Part shown: in pieces, positions 42,090 to 52,191 of the stretch
Position numbering within the stretch: position 1 is the first letter of the stretch
Layout of the letters: each line of letters begins with the position of its first letter
Source of the DNA: Streptomyces cavernae
GTDB taxonomy: Bacteria; Actinomycetota; Actinomycetes; Streptomycetales; Streptomycetaceae
Direction: 5' to 3'
Assembly (NCBI RefSeq): GCF_004023625.1
Contig: NZ_RPDJ01000043.1
Span: 1 to 64,000, forward strand
DNA length: 64,000 bases
Program-made: the position numbers and the translations under genes
Notes under the pieces: model-generated
Database searches by the model: none
Told to the model about the DNA's origin: nothing
What the model saw: only the letters and a program-made list of their open reading frames with translations

Positions 42090-45000
42090 GTGTCCGACTA
42101 CCTGCCCCCCGTGGTCCTGGAGCTCGAGGGCCGGGACGCTCAACTGCGGGCGACCTTGGCAGCGGCCAAGGCGGAGGTGCGCCGGTTCACCACCGATGTC
42201 GGCAAGATGCAGGCCTCCGTCAGCCTCAGGGCGGACATCGCCAACGGTGAGATCCAGAAGATCCAGCAGCGCATCGGACGGATCCGCGGCACGGTCCGTG
42301 TCGGTCTCCGTGTTGACGAGACGTCGGCCGCCGCCGCACGCACGCGCTTGGACGAGCTGACGCGGGACCGGGACCTGAACGCGAACGTTGGCGTAAGGCT
42401 GGATATCGCGGCTGGCGAGGTCCAGAAGCTTCAGCAGCGAATCGGGCGCATCAGGGCCACTGTCCGTGTCGGGCTTCGCCTCGACGAGCCGGCCGTCACC
42501 GCCGCACAGACGCGCCTGGACGAGCTGACCCGGGACCGGACGGTAACGATCACCACCCGCACGGTCGGGGGCGCGCCCGGAGGCGGCGGGGGAAGTGCTG
42601 GCGGCGGCCGTGGTGCGCTCGTAGCACTGGCGACGCTTGCCCCGGCGCTCGCCCCGATCGCCGCGCGGGCGGCCGCGGTATCGGCCTCGGTCGGCGCCGC
42701 CGCCGTGGCCGTGGGCGTGTTCGGTGTGGCGGTCAAGTCACAGCTGTCGGCCCTGAGCGACGCTGCCGACGCGCAGAAGAAGTACAAGGACGCCGTTGAC
42801 CAGTACGGTCCCGCGTCCCAGCAGGCGGCGAAGGCGCAGCAGGAGCTGGCGCGGACCCTCGCCACGATGCCGCCCGCGAGCCAGCGGGCGGCCGCCGCGT
42901 TCTCGAACCTCAAGAGCAGCCACGAGGCCTGGTCGGACTCGCTGTCGCAGTTCACGATGGTCCCGGTAACGCAGGGCATTGGAGTCCTCCAAGCGCTGCT
43001 GCCGAAACTGTCGCCGCTGGTGAAGGACACCTCCGTCCAGTTTACCCGGCTCACCACGCTCCTCGGCGGCGGCATCAACTCCGGCGCGTTCGACTCCCTG
43101 ATGGCCAGGTTCACCGAGTTCGCCGACGGCGCCCTCACCAGGGGCGTCGACAAGGCCGTCCACCTCGCTCGGGTGCTGGCCGAGGGTGGCGGTGACGGCG
43201 CTTTCTCCCAGTTCATGGCCTACGCCAAGGCCAACGGGCCACTCGTGGAGGAAACGCTCGGGAACCTCGCCGCCGCCGTCACCAACATCCTGAAGGCGGC
43301 TGGGGAGGCCGGGCCGGGCTTGCTCAGCTTGGTCAACGCGTTCGCGCAGCTCGTGGCCGCCGTCCCCCCGTCGGTGCTCGCCACCCTCCTGCAGGTCGCC
43401 GCAGCGATGAAGCTCATCGCCCTGACCAGGGCCGGGATCCTCGCGACCACCGGCGCCGTCGCAGGCCTGACGGGGCGCCTCACAACGCTGTCGGCAGCGT
43501 CCGCCGCCGCTGGCGGCGGCTTGGCCGGGTTGCGTGCAGCGTTCCTCTCCCTGAGCGCGGCCGCCAAGGGAACAATCATCGTGGCGGCGCTCGTCGCCGT
43601 CGGCGTGGCCGTAGCGAAGCTGGCTTCCCTGGGGCGGGAGGCGCCCCCGGACGTCGACCAGCTGTCCAAGTCACTCGGCCGACTCGGCGAAACGGGGAAG
43701 GTCAACGGTGAAGCGCTGAAGGCGTTCGGCGCGGACCTGGGCGAGCTGCGAGACAAGGTCAAGTCGTTCGTCGACCCAAGCACCGTCGACAACATTCAGC
43801 AGACCCTCGTCAAGATTGCCACGCTCGGCACCACGGATAGCACCCCGGTCAAGGAGGCCAAGGAGAACTTCGAGGCCATCGACAAAGCGCTCGCCAGCCT
43901 CGTCCAGAACGGAAACGCTGACCTCGCCGCCGCAGCCCTCGAAAAACTGAAGGCCGCCTACGCCAAGGGCGGCCAGGACGTCGGCCAGTTCTCCTCGCGA
44001 CTGACGGAGTACAAGAACGCGATCGACGACGCCAAGTTCGCGCAAGAACTGGCGGCCCAGTCGCAAGGCTTGTTCGGGCAGCAGGCACTGGCCACTAAGC
44101 AGACCCTCGACGCGCAAAAGGCCAGCGCCGACGGGCTCAGGCAGAGTCTCCAAGCGCTCAACGACGTGCAGCGCTCCGCCCTGGACGGCCAGATCGGCTT
44201 CCAGGCAGCGATCGCAGCCGCCACGAGGGCCGCTGAGGAACACGGCCGCGCCCTGAGCGTGAAAGACGGGCAGCTCCAGTTGGGCACGCAGAAGGCCCGC
44301 GATCAGGCGCAGGCCCTGTCGGACCTGGCGGCGAAGACCGACGAGGCCGCGGCGACCGCGCGAGAGAACGGCGCCTCCTGGCAAACGGTCAACGGCATCT
44401 ACGAGCAGGGCCGCAAGAAGCTCATCGAGGTCGCCCAACAGATGGGTCTCGACAAGGACCAGGCCAAGCAACTCGCCGACCAAATCCTGAAGATCCCGGA
44501 CAAGACGGCGCGCGTGAAGATGGAAGCCGAGGACGCCAGGCGCGACCTCGACGCCTTCATCGCCGCGGTGAAGAGGTCTCCCGGGGCGAAGTCCGTCACG
44601 CTCAAGACTTTGTCCGCTCAGGCCGAGAAGATCCTCGAAGGTTTCGGGTACAAGGTCACGCACCTCAAGGACGGCTCCGTCACGGTGTCCGCCAAGACAG
44701 GTGCGGCAGTACGGGACATCGGCGCCGTGCAGGCGGCGCGAGACAAGCTGTCCGGCAAGACGATCACGATCACGACCAGAAAAGTCACGGTCTTGTCGAC
44801 GATCGTGTCGAACGGTGCGTCGAGCCAAGCTGATGCCCTGCGCCGGCAAGCGGAAAGATTCGGCAGGGCCCGCGGCGGGCCGGTGCGGCGGGCGGCTGGC
44901 GGCCCGGCGCAGTACTTCGGCGAGGGCGGCTACGTCGACGGCCCGGGCACGCCCACGTCGGACAGCATCCTGGCCACGTTCGGGTCCGGCGCGATGGCCC

Positions 45001-46319
45001 GGGTGTCGACGACCGAGTATGTGGTGCAGGCGTCCGCCGTGCGGAAGTACGGGGTGCGGCTGCTGGACGAGCTCAACGCCGGGCGTCTGAAACTCCCTGC
45101 GTTCGCGAAAGGTGGTCTCACCCAGAAGCAGAAGGCCGCTCGCGAAAAGGAGCAGGCCGCGCGCCGGGAGATATCCGGGCAGATGGGCATCTCCTATTTC
45201 GGAAAGGTCGCTGGCTACCAGCGCACTCCGCTTGAGAAGGCACTCGGTAAGCCAGCCGACTTGGGCAGCCTGGTGTCGTCGTTGAACGGGCTGCGGGGCC
45301 AGATCAAGACTGCCTTCCACGGCAAGACCGAGTCCTCGCTTCTGAAGCAGTTGGACAAGGCCGGAAAGAGCCTGATCAAGTACGACAAGCAGCTCACCGC
45401 GGTCACCTCCAGCCTGGCGAAGGCCAAGGACAAGCTCAACGACCTGAAGACCTCGGCGAAGCAACTGAAGGAGTCCGTCGCCTCGGCCATCCTGTCGGGC
45501 AGCAGCGTCGTCACGCAGGCTCCGCAGGAAGGGTTCTCCCTCACCAGCCAGGACGTGGTCAACAACATGCGTGACCGGCTGGCGAAGACCCAGCAGTTCA
45601 CGGCCCAACTGGAGACACTGAAGAAACGCGGCCTCAGCGCTGACCTGCTGGAGCAGATCGCGTCCGCAGGGGTCGACCAGGGTGGTGCGACGGCGACCGC
45701 TTTGGCCGGCGCGAGTGACGCCACCCTCAAGCAGCTCAACCAGATGCAGTCCCGGCTGAAGTCTGCTGCCAACGCGGCAGGCTCGACGGTCTCTGACTCC
45801 ATGTACGGCGCCGGAATCAGGGCCGCCGAGGGGCTCGTGAAGGGCCTGGAGGCGAAGAAGAAGGCGATCGAGAGCACCATGATGGCCATCGCACTGAGCA
45901 TGGAGAAGGCCATCCGCAGGGCCCTGGGCATCAAGAGCCCGTCCACCGTGATGGCGAGGGTGGGCGACTTCACGGCGCTGGGCTTCGCCCAGGGCGTCGA
46001 CCGAAGCCGCAAGCATGCGGTGATCGCCGCGCAGAAGCTGGCCATGTCGGCGCGTCAGGGGGTCACCCTGAAGCACAAGATGATCGCCGCTCGGGGGCTG
46101 GCCATGTCGATGGAGCAAGGCGCCGCCCTCACTGGCCAGCCGGTCCCTCTGCCTGCCGTCCGGCCCGACGCCGCCCCGATCGTGCACCACTACTACGAGC
46201 CGCACATCACAGTCGAGGGTCATGTCATGACAGAGCGGAATCTTAGGGACGTCGTCGAGAAGCAGATGCTCCGGCTCGGCATGCGTAACCCGACGACGTA
46301 CGCGCAGTACAAGCGCTGA
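42090..46319 (+). CDS. tape measure protein
   Basis: 1409 residues from GTG 42090, with GGGGAGGG upstream. Residues 1-150 contain two copies of a ~55-residue helical unit (EIQKIQQRIGRIRGTVRVGL and EVQKLQQRIGRIRATVRVGL). Hydrophobic segments lie at ~175-215, ~430-460 and ~470-520, followed by long coiled coils (AKDKLNDLKTSAKQLKESVA) and a C-terminal tail (HYYEPHITVEGHVMTERNL). By the usual relation of about 0.15 nm per residue the tail would be near 200 nm. It determines tail length and is ejected ahead of the DNA. Confidence 0.92.
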   Translation: MSDYLPPVVLELEGRDAQLRATLAAAKAEVRRFTTDVGKMQASVSLRADIANGEIQKIQQRIGRIRGTVRVGLRVDETSAAAARTRLDELTRDRDLNANVGVRLDIAAGEVQKLQQRIGRIRATVRVGLRLDEPAVTAAQTRLDELTRDRTVTITTRTVGGAPGGGGGSAGGGRGALVALATLAPALAPIAARAAAVSASVGAAAVAVGVFGVAVKSQLSALSDAADAQKKYKDAVDQYGPASQQAAKAQQELARTLATMPPASQRAAAAFSNLKSSHEAWSDSLSQFTMVPVTQGIGVLQALLPKLSPLVKDTSVQFTRLTTLLGGGINSGAFDSLMARFTEFADGALTRGVDKAVHLARVLAEGGGDGAFSQFMAYAKANGPLVEETLGNLAAAVTNILKAAGEAGPGLLSLVNAFAQLVAAVPPSVLATLLQVAAAMKLIALTRAGILATTGAVAGLTGRLTTLSAASAAAGGGLAGLRAAFLSLSAAAKGTIIVAALVAVGVAVAKLASLGREAPPDVDQLSKSLGRLGETGKVNGEALKAFGADLGELRDKVKSFVDPSTVDNIQQTLVKIATLGTTDSTPVKEAKENFEAIDKALASLVQNGNADLAAAALEKLKAAYAKGGQDVGQFSSRLTEYKNAIDDAKFAQELAAQSQGLFGQQALATKQTLDAQKASADGLRQSLQALNDVQRSALDGQIGFQAAIAAATRAAEEHGRALSVKDGQLQLGTQKARDQAQALSDLAAKTDEAAATARENGASWQTVNGIYEQGRKKLIEVAQQMGLDKDQAKQLADQILKIPDKTARVKMEAEDARRDLDAFIAAVKRSPGAKSVTLKTLSAQAEKILEGFGYKVTHLKDGSVTVSAKTGAAVRDIGAVQAARDKLSGKTITITTRKVTVLSTIVSNGASSQADALRRQAERFGRARGGPVRRAAGGPAQYFGEGGYVDGPGTPTSDSILATFGSGAMARVSTTEYVVQASAVRKYGVRLLDELNAGRLKLPAFAKGGLTQKQKAAREKEQAARREISGQMGISYFGKVAGYQRTPLEKALGKPADLGSLVSSLNGLRGQIKTAFHGKTESSLLKQLDKAGKSLIKYDKQLTAVTSSLAKAKDKLNDLKTSAKQLKESVASAILSGSSVVTQAPQEGFSLTSQDVVNNMRDRLAKTQQFTAQLETLKKRGLSADLLEQIASAGVDQGGATATALAGASDATLKQLNQMQSRLKSAANAAGSTVSDSMYGAGIRAAEGLVKGLEAKKKAIESTMMAIALSMEKAIRRALGIKSPSTVMARVGDFTALGFAQGVDRSRKHAVIAAQKLAMSARQGVTLKHKMIAARGLAMSMEQGAALTGQPVPLPAVRPDAAPIVHHYYEPHITVEGHVMTERNLRDVVEKQMLRLGMRNPTTYAQYKR

Positions 46320-46367
46320 CAGCCGAGGATCGAGCGGCGCCGCCGGGCGCCGGAAAGGTGGCGCCCG

Positions 46368-49300
46368 GTGGCCAAGCTCGCCGAACTCGTGGACGCGTTC
46401 ACGGACCCGACGATCAACACCGTGAGGTGGGCTGGTTCCAGCCCTGGACAGTACGCGCTCGATGCGGAGCGGGACCTGGTGACGTTGAACGTGGGCGCCG
46501 CGCCGAACACCTACTACAGCTTCGGCTCGGGCGCTACGTACGACGCCACCGGCAGCTCCCTGTACGCGCAGATGTGGCCCGTCTTGAACGGCTCGGCCAC
46601 GGTGAGCACGTCCTTGAAACTGGATGCGGGCTCCAACAACGCAGCCAGCATCGCGGTCTGGGGCAACGGCACCTTCATGCTCCAGATCACGACCGGGGGC
46701 GTGTTCGCAAACACGCCCCTGCCAACCTACGACCCGAGCGCGCACCGCTGGTGGCGGCTGTCGGAGTCGGAGGGCACCTTCCGCGTCGCCACCAGCCCCG
46801 ACGGCCAGACGTGGACCACCCTGGCGAGCGCACCGTACGCGTGGGACGCGGCCTCTGCTCGCGTGTTCTTCCAGACCGGCACCAGCACCGCCCAGTCGGC
46901 CGGCCAGGTCGCAGGGATAGCCCACATCAACACCCTCGCAGGCGGTGACAGCTACCCGAAGGTCTCCACGCTCCAGGAACCGTTCACGGCCACGAGCCTG
47001 AACACGGGCGTGTGGAATTCCGTCTCGACGGGCCAGTACTCGCTCGACACGGTGAACGCTCACCTGCTGTTGAACGTGGGCACCACCTCGGGCACGTACC
47101 ACAGCCTCGGGGCGACCGGCCCCTACAACGCGACCGGCTCAGCTCTGTACGCGCGGGTCACCCCGGCCCCGGTCGGCAACGGCGGCATCACCACGGTCAT
47201 GAAGCTGGACGCCGGACGGAACAACGCGGTTCAGGTGCTGGCCGCCTCGAACGGCTTCTTCGCCCTACAGGTCCAGCGCCACGGCAACTACGTCACCGTC
47301 AACCTGCCTCCGTACGATCCGCACGCCCACCGCTGGTGGCGGCTGACGGAGAAAGACAGCACGCTCGTCTTCGCTGTCAGTGCGGACGGTTGGACGTGGA
47401 CTGACCTCCGCACGCTGTCGTACGCCTGGCCGTTCACCTCCTGCCAGGTCTACTTCCAGACCGGCACTAACAACGACCAGCCCCCGGGCCTGGCCGCCAC
47501 CATCGCGCACGTCAACACCCGGCTCGGCGGGCAGCTCAACCCAGCATGGCCCCGCGTCGAGGACGGGTGGGGAGCGTTCTGGAACGCCAACGCCGGCACC
47601 CAGCCGCTCGACCGGTACGTCGAGGTCACCGACCGCACCCGCGGCACCGTGTCGGTCAGCCGGGGCCGCCAGTACGAGCTTGACCAGGTGCGGAGTGGCG
47701 AGGCGTCGCTGACGCTGGCGAACACAGAAGGGGAGCTGGACCCGGTCAACACCTCAGGGCCCTGGTCCGGGCACATTCAGCCGTACCAGCCCTACCGACG
47801 GCGGGCGCAGTGGCCACCGACGGTGAACCTACTGGACCAAGGCCCAGCGACCGGCGGCGACGGCTACCCCACCGGCGCCATCCCGACAGTCGCTGGCGGC
47901 CTCAGAATCAGCTCCGCAACCGACTCCAGCGGCGGCAGCATCGTCGCGACGTCGGCGTGGCAGGGCAGCAACGTCTTCCAGTTCTCCGTCCCGAACGGCG
48001 CAGCTGGGTTCACCCGAATCGGCTGGACCTTCGGGCCCGGCGTCGTCCCGGGCCAGACGTACACGGTGCAGCTACGAGCCCGGAACATCACCCCGGGAAC
48101 CACCCTGTCAGTGCGAGCGTTCATCGGCTCGTACACAACCCTGTTCAACTCGAACCTCCTCTTCGGGCCGCCGGCCACGCTGACCGGATCGGCGAATGCC
48201 GACTGGACGACGCTCACTGCGACCGTCACCATCCCAGCCGGCCGTGGCGCGATGAGCTGCGGGCTCGCCCTGGACAGCGCTGCGGCCGCGGCCGCCTGCT
48301 CCATCCAGGTGGACGGCTGGCAGTTGGAGAAGGGCAGCACGGCCTCCGCCTGGCAGGCGCCCGGCGTCTGGTACTCCGTGTTCGCAGGGTTCCTCGAGCG
48401 GTGGCCGTCCTCCTGGGACATGGACGGCCTGTACGGCGTGGTCCAGCCGACCGCAGTGGACGCATTCGCGTTGCTGTCCCAAAAGACGCTGTCGGACCCG
48501 CTCACCCAGGAGATCAACAGCAACAGCCCGAGGTTCTTGTTCAAACTGGACGATCCGGCTGGGGCAACGTCGGTGGCGGACTGGACCGGCACGTACCCGC
48601 CCGCGCAGCTCGGCATTTCCAAGTACGGTGCCGGGTCGCTCGGGTTCGGCACCGCGATTACCTCGACAGGCTCCGGCGGGGCCTACACGGGCAGCACCGG
48701 CACCGTCGCCACCCTCAACAACTCCAACCCGGGCACCAACTTGATCAGCGGCGGTGCGACCTTCATCAAGCTGAATTCGGCGGGCATCACCGGGCCGACG
48801 AACCCGACGACGTGGACCCGCATGATCGCCTTCCGGTACACGGGGCCCATCCCGACCGCCGCGGCGTGCCTGTGGTCCTCGATGGACCGTCAGCGCACCA
48901 ACGGCCCCAGCGGCTCGCACATCTACGTGTACCTGGGAGCCGACGGTAAACCCGTGCTCGCGCTCCAGGGCCCGACGGGCACCGGGTCGAACTTCTATTT
49001 CGGTGGCGCTACCAACTGCGCGGATGGCAACTGGCACCTGCTGATCTTCGGCTACAGCGAGTCCAGCGGACAGCTCAGACTCGCGCAGGACGGCGTGACC
49101 ACCACCGTTTCCGGCCTGACCAGCAGCTACACCCCGACCGGTATCGTCGGCGACAGCCTTGGCGGGTTTGTAGACGTCACCATCGGAAACGGAACCACCT
49201 GGAACTTCAAGGGAGACATCAGCTTCGCCGCAGAGTTCCCCGGGTTCCTGTCCCCGACCGCCATCGCCAACCTCTACGCGGCCTGGAAGTCGGCGTGCTC

Positions 49301-50360
49301 CGGCGAGTCGACCAGTGCCCGTTACGCGCGGATCCTGCGCTACGCCGGGTACACCGGACCGGCCACGCTGCAGAGCGGGCTGACCACCTCGATGGGCCCC
49401 GCCAACATCGAGGGACGGGACGCCGTAAGCGCCCTCCAGGCGGTCGTTGAAACCGAGAACGGCCAGCACTTCGTCGGCACAGACAGCTCCGTGCAGTTCA
49501 AGGCCCGCTCCGCCCGCTACAACGCCCTCACCCCGACGTTCACGTTCGGGGAGCGGGCGGACCTCGGCGAGTGGCCGTACGAGGACTGCACACTGGACTA
49601 CGACTCCACACACCTGTCCAACCAGGTCACCGTCACACAGGAGGCCACGGGGCAGGACTTCTACGCCACCGACGCAACCTCAGTCGGCGCCTACTTCCCA
49701 CGCACCATGTCACGCACGATCAACTCGCAGGACGCGAACGAGTGCAGCGACGCGGCGAACTACCTGCTCTCCCGCTACCGGCAGCCCGCCCAGCGGGTCA
49801 GCACCCTGAAGCTGCATCCCAGCGCGAACCCCGCGCTGTGGCCGGTCTGCCTGACCCTGGAACTCGGCACCCGAGTAAGGGTGATGCGCCGCCCGCCGGG
49901 CGCGCCGACCGTACAGGTCGACTGCTTCGTTGAAAACCTCCAGTGGAGCTTCAGCGACAACGGCGAGGCGTGGCTGGAACTCCAGTGCTCGCCGGCCGAC
50001 CTCACGCCCTACGGATTGCTGGCGGCCTGGCACACCACACTCGCCTCGCCGATCGGAGCAGGCGTCACGTCGATCACCGTCAACGCCTCCGAGGACAACA
50101 CCAACCCACTCGCCGCGCAGCTCGCCCCCGGGCAGCGGCTCGTCCTCGGGCAGAACACGGCGAACCAGGAGACCGTCACGGTGGCGGCGGTCGGTGCGAC
50201 GAGCCCGGGCTGGAGGACGGCAACGGTCATGCTCACCACGGCCACCACCAGGGCCCACACGGCGGGCGACCCGGTCTGTGAACCGTTGCCCACCGGGACC
50301 ACGGACCCGACCACCTGGGACTCCGTCGCCGTCTTCGATTCCATCGCGTTTGCCTACTAG
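46368..50360 (+). CDS. large tail-tip / host-recognition protein with duplicated beta-sandwich domains
   Basis: 1330 residues from GTG 46368. Residues ~5-190 and ~195-385 are two copies of the same concanavalin-like domain (shared HRWWRL, FFQTGT/YFQTGT and LKLDAG/MKLDAG motifs). Residues ~390-480 (VSRGRQYELDQVRSGEASLT) are the conserved distal-tail core seen in actinophages. Residues ~490-690 form a carbohydrate-binding-like sandwich ending WQLEKGSTASAWQAPG. Residues ~720-980 are LamG-like (FLFKLDDPAGATSVADWTG), followed by a C-terminal beta region. It probably binds cell-wall polysaccharide at the tail tip. It follows the tape measure by 48 bases. Confidence 0.8.
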   Translation: MAKLAELVDAFTDPTINTVRWAGSSPGQYALDAERDLVTLNVGAAPNTYYSFGSGATYDATGSSLYAQMWPVLNGSATVSTSLKLDAGSNNAASIAVWGNGTFMLQITTGGVFANTPLPTYDPSAHRWWRLSESEGTFRVATSPDGQTWTTLASAPYAWDAASARVFFQTGTSTAQSAGQVAGIAHINTLAGGDSYPKVSTLQEPFTATSLNTGVWNSVSTGQYSLDTVNAHLLLNVGTTSGTYHSLGATGPYNATGSALYARVTPAPVGNGGITTVMKLDAGRNNAVQVLAASNGFFALQVQRHGNYVTVNLPPYDPHAHRWWRLTEKDSTLVFAVSADGWTWTDLRTLSYAWPFTSCQVYFQTGTNNDQPPGLAATIAHVNTRLGGQLNPAWPRVEDGWGAFWNANAGTQPLDRYVEVTDRTRGTVSVSRGRQYELDQVRSGEASLTLANTEGELDPVNTSGPWSGHIQPYQPYRRRAQWPPTVNLLDQGPATGGDGYPTGAIPTVAGGLRISSATDSSGGSIVATSAWQGSNVFQFSVPNGAAGFTRIGWTFGPGVVPGQTYTVQLRARNITPGTTLSVRAFIGSYTTLFNSNLLFGPPATLTGSANADWTTLTATVTIPAGRGAMSCGLALDSAAAAAACSIQVDGWQLEKGSTASAWQAPGVWYSVFAGFLERWPSSWDMDGLYGVVQPTAVDAFALLSQKTLSDPLTQEINSNSPRFLFKLDDPAGATSVADWTGTYPPAQLGISKYGAGSLGFGTAITSTGSGGAYTGSTGTVATLNNSNPGTNLISGGATFIKLNSAGITGPTNPTTWTRMIAFRYTGPIPTAAACLWSSMDRQRTNGPSGSHIYVYLGADGKPVLALQGPTGTGSNFYFGGATNCADGNWHLLIFGYSESSGQLRLAQDGVTTTVSGLTSSYTPTGIVGDSLGGFVDVTIGNGTTWNFKGDISFAAEFPGFLSPTAIANLYAAWKSACSGESTSARYARILRYAGYTGPATLQSGLTTSMGPANIEGRDAVSALQAVVETENGQHFVGTDSSVQFKARSARYNALTPTFTFGERADLGEWPYEDCTLDYDSTHLSNQVTVTQEATGQDFYATDATSVGAYFPRTMSRTINSQDANECSDAANYLLSRYRQPAQRVSTLKLHPSANPALWPVCLTLELGTRVRVMRRPPGAPTVQVDCFVENLQWSFSDNGEAWLELQCSPADLTPYGLLAAWHTTLASPIGAGVTSITVNASEDNTNPLAAQLAPGQRLVLGQNTANQETVTVAAVGATSPGWRTATVMLTTATTRAHTAGDPVCEPLPTGTTDPTTWDSVAVFDSIAFAY

Positions 50361-50368
50361 GAGGCCAA

Positions 50369-50914
50369 GTGCCACGCACGGTGCCTGTCATCGCGTCCGA
50401 GTCGCCCGGCAACTTCCTGACCGGGGCGTTGTGGAACGCGAACGTCAAGGCCATGGGCGATTGGATGCTCGGCTCTGGCAGTAGCGGGGTGCCCCGATTC
50501 TCGGGCTACCAGAACACCGCGCAGTCCATCCCGAGCAACACGTTCATCCCCATCACGCTCGACAGCGAGACCATCGACTCCGACGGCGGGCACTCCACCA
50601 CCACCAATCCGAGCCGCTACACGGTGCAGGTCGCTGGCACGTACCTGGTCATCGGCGAGGCGTGCTTCCCCGCGAACGCGACGGGCAACCGCGGCAGCCG
50701 CATCACTGTCAACGGTGCCAACATCCAGGGCGGCGCATCCATGATCCCCAGCGGTGCCGGGAACACGATGGGCGTGCCGGCTGCCGCCCTCCTCCAGCTC
50801 GTTGTCGGTGACTACGTCGAGGTGCTGGGCTGGCAGTCCTCCGGCGCCGCCTTGAACACGGCCGTGGCCACCGACTATGCGTCGTCGCTGAAGGTCCTGT
50901 GGGTAGCTGGCTGA
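50369..50914 (+). CDS. C1q/TNF-like minor tail or fibre protein
   Basis: 181 residues from GTG 50369, with AGGAGG upstream. After an N-terminal helix (GNFLTGALWNANVKAMGDWM), FSGYQNTAQSIPSNTFIPIT, RYTVQVAGTYLVIGEACFPA, RGSRITVNGANIQGGAS and LQLVVGDYVEVLGWQSSG are the jelly-roll pattern of C1q-like trimeric phage fibre tips. It likely extends the host-recognition apparatus. A terminator follows. Confidence 0.7.
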   Translation: MPRTVPVIASESPGNFLTGALWNANVKAMGDWMLGSGSSGVPRFSGYQNTAQSIPSNTFIPITLDSETIDSDGGHSTTTNPSRYTVQVAGTYLVIGEACFPANATGNRGSRITVNGANIQGGASMIPSGAGNTMGVPAAALLQLVVGDYVEVLGWQSSGAALNTAVATDYASSLKVLWVAG

Positions 50915-50970
50915 CCCTTCAACCCTAGGCGTTGCCCCCTCTTGGCATCCGTCCCACGCACCTGCTCTAT

Positions 50971-50997
50971 GCCCCGCGCCGTCTGGCCGGGGCTTTT
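50971..50997 (+). terminator. rho-independent terminator after the tail genes
   Basis: GCCCCG (50971-50976) pairs with CGGGGC (50988-50993), followed by TTTTC. It separates the tail genes from the lysis cassette. Confidence 0.8.
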
Positions 50998-51017
50998 CTC
51001 ATGCCCTGGAGGCATCA

Positions 51018-51947
51018 ATGACCCCACCATTGTCCGCTGACCGGTTCCTCGCCGCCCTCCGGGCGGAGGGCCTGAAAGTCGTCGAGGTCGGCGACTGGCG
51101 TTCCCGCAACCGCAATCACAAGGGCCCGTGGGGCCCTGTCCACGGCGTGATGATCCATCACACCGTCACCCGAGGCACCCAGCGCACGGTGGAGATCTGC
51201 CGTGACGGGCACGCATCGCTGCCCGGCCCGCTCTGCCACGGCGTCATCGCCAAGGACGGCACGGTGCACCTCGTCGGCTACGGCCGCGCCAACCACGCCG
51301 GCCTCGGCGACGACGACGTCCTCCGGGCGGTCATCGCCGAAACCTCGCTGCCCTCCGACAACGAGACCACAACCGACGGCAACCGGCACTTCTACGGCTT
51401 CGAGTGCGAAAACCTCGGCGACGGCGAGGACCCCTGGCCGGCCGTCCAGTTGGAGGCGATAGAGAAGGTCGCGGCGGCGGTGTGCCGTGCGCACGGCTGG
51501 TCGGAGCGCTCGGTGCTCGGGCACCTGGAGTGGCAGCCGGGCAAGGTCGACCCGCGCGGCTTCACCATGGTGAGCATGCGGGCCCGGATCGCAGACCGGC
51601 TCGCTAGCGGCAAGCCCGCCCCCACACCCTCCACGCCGAGACCGCTGCCCACGCCCCAGCGGCCGGTCGTCGACCTGTCCAAGCTGGTCGCCGCCGCCAG
51701 GTCCAACCCGGCCGCCACCGGCACGCCCGTCACGTACAGCGGCGTAGCCATCGTCGAGACCGCGCTGGTCGACGAAGGACTCCTGGCCACGAAGTACAGC
51801 GACGGCCACTGGGGCAGCAAGACCACCCCCAGCTACGCGGCTTGGCAGCGGAAGTGCGGCTACCGCGATGCCGCCGCCGACGGCATCCCGGGCCGCGACA
51901 GTCTCACCCGCCTCGGCAACAAGCACCGCTTCGACGTGAAGGAGTAA
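51018..51947 (+). CDS. endolysin, N-acetylmuramoyl-L-alanine amidase
   Basis: 309 residues from ATG 51018, with TGGAGG upstream. Residues ~1-195 are an amidase_2/PGRP domain: VHGVMIHHTVTRGTQRTVEI (zinc His), CHGVIAKDGTVHLVGYGRA, HFYGFECENLGDGEDPW and VLGHLEWQPGKVDPRGFTM (second zinc His). A Pro/Thr linker follows. Residues ~225-309 (WGSKTTPSYAAWQRKCGYRD, then ADGIPGRDSLTRLGNK) are a peptidoglycan-binding domain. It cuts the stem peptide from muramic acid at lysis. Confidence 0.9.
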   Translation: MTPPLSADRFLAALRAEGLKVVEVGDWRSRNRNHKGPWGPVHGVMIHHTVTRGTQRTVEICRDGHASLPGPLCHGVIAKDGTVHLVGYGRANHAGLGDDDVLRAVIAETSLPSDNETTTDGNRHFYGFECENLGDGEDPWPAVQLEAIEKVAAAVCRAHGWSERSVLGHLEWQPGKVDPRGFTMVSMRARIADRLASGKPAPTPSTPRPLPTPQRPVVDLSKLVAAARSNPAATGTPVTYSGVAIVETALVDEGLLATKYSDGHWGSKTTPSYAAWQRKCGYRDAAADGIPGRDSLTRLGNKHRFDVKE

Positions 51948-51950
51948 CTC

Positions 51951-52184
51951 ATGACCAGCAAGCTTCTCTTGGACCTCGCCGAGCGTGCGGGGTGGACCGG
52001 CGTCCAGGCCGCCCTCGGCCTGGCAGTCGTCGAGCTCGGCGAGCTGCCGGTGTGGTGGGCTGCGCCGACCGCGCTCGTCGCCGCGGCGGCGAAGTCGTGG
52101 GTGGCTGGACGCCTCGGCCGGAAGGGCACGGCATCCACCCTGCCCGCGAGTAAGGATCCGGCGTCGCTCGCCAGAAGCGTGTGA
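51951..52184 (+). CDS. holin-like membrane protein
   Basis: 77 residues from ATG 51951, with AAGGAG upstream, directly after the endolysin. It has one or two hydrophobic segments (GVQAALGLAVVELGELPVWW, then APTALVAAAAKSWVAG) and a charged C-terminus (RKGTASTLPASKDP), as in r1t-type actinophage holins. It would form the lesion that releases or activates the endolysin. Confidence 0.75.
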   Translation: MTSKLLLDLAERAGWTGVQAALGLAVVELGELPVWWAAPTALVAAAAKSWVAGRLGRKGTASTLPASKDPASLARSV

Positions 52185-52191
52185 GCGGCGA

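Noticed and set aside
43671..47102. 1143-codon open frame on the minus strand
   Set aside because: It is antisense to the tape measure and tail-tip genes; the His/Arg/Gly-rich sequence is a mirror of their codon bias.
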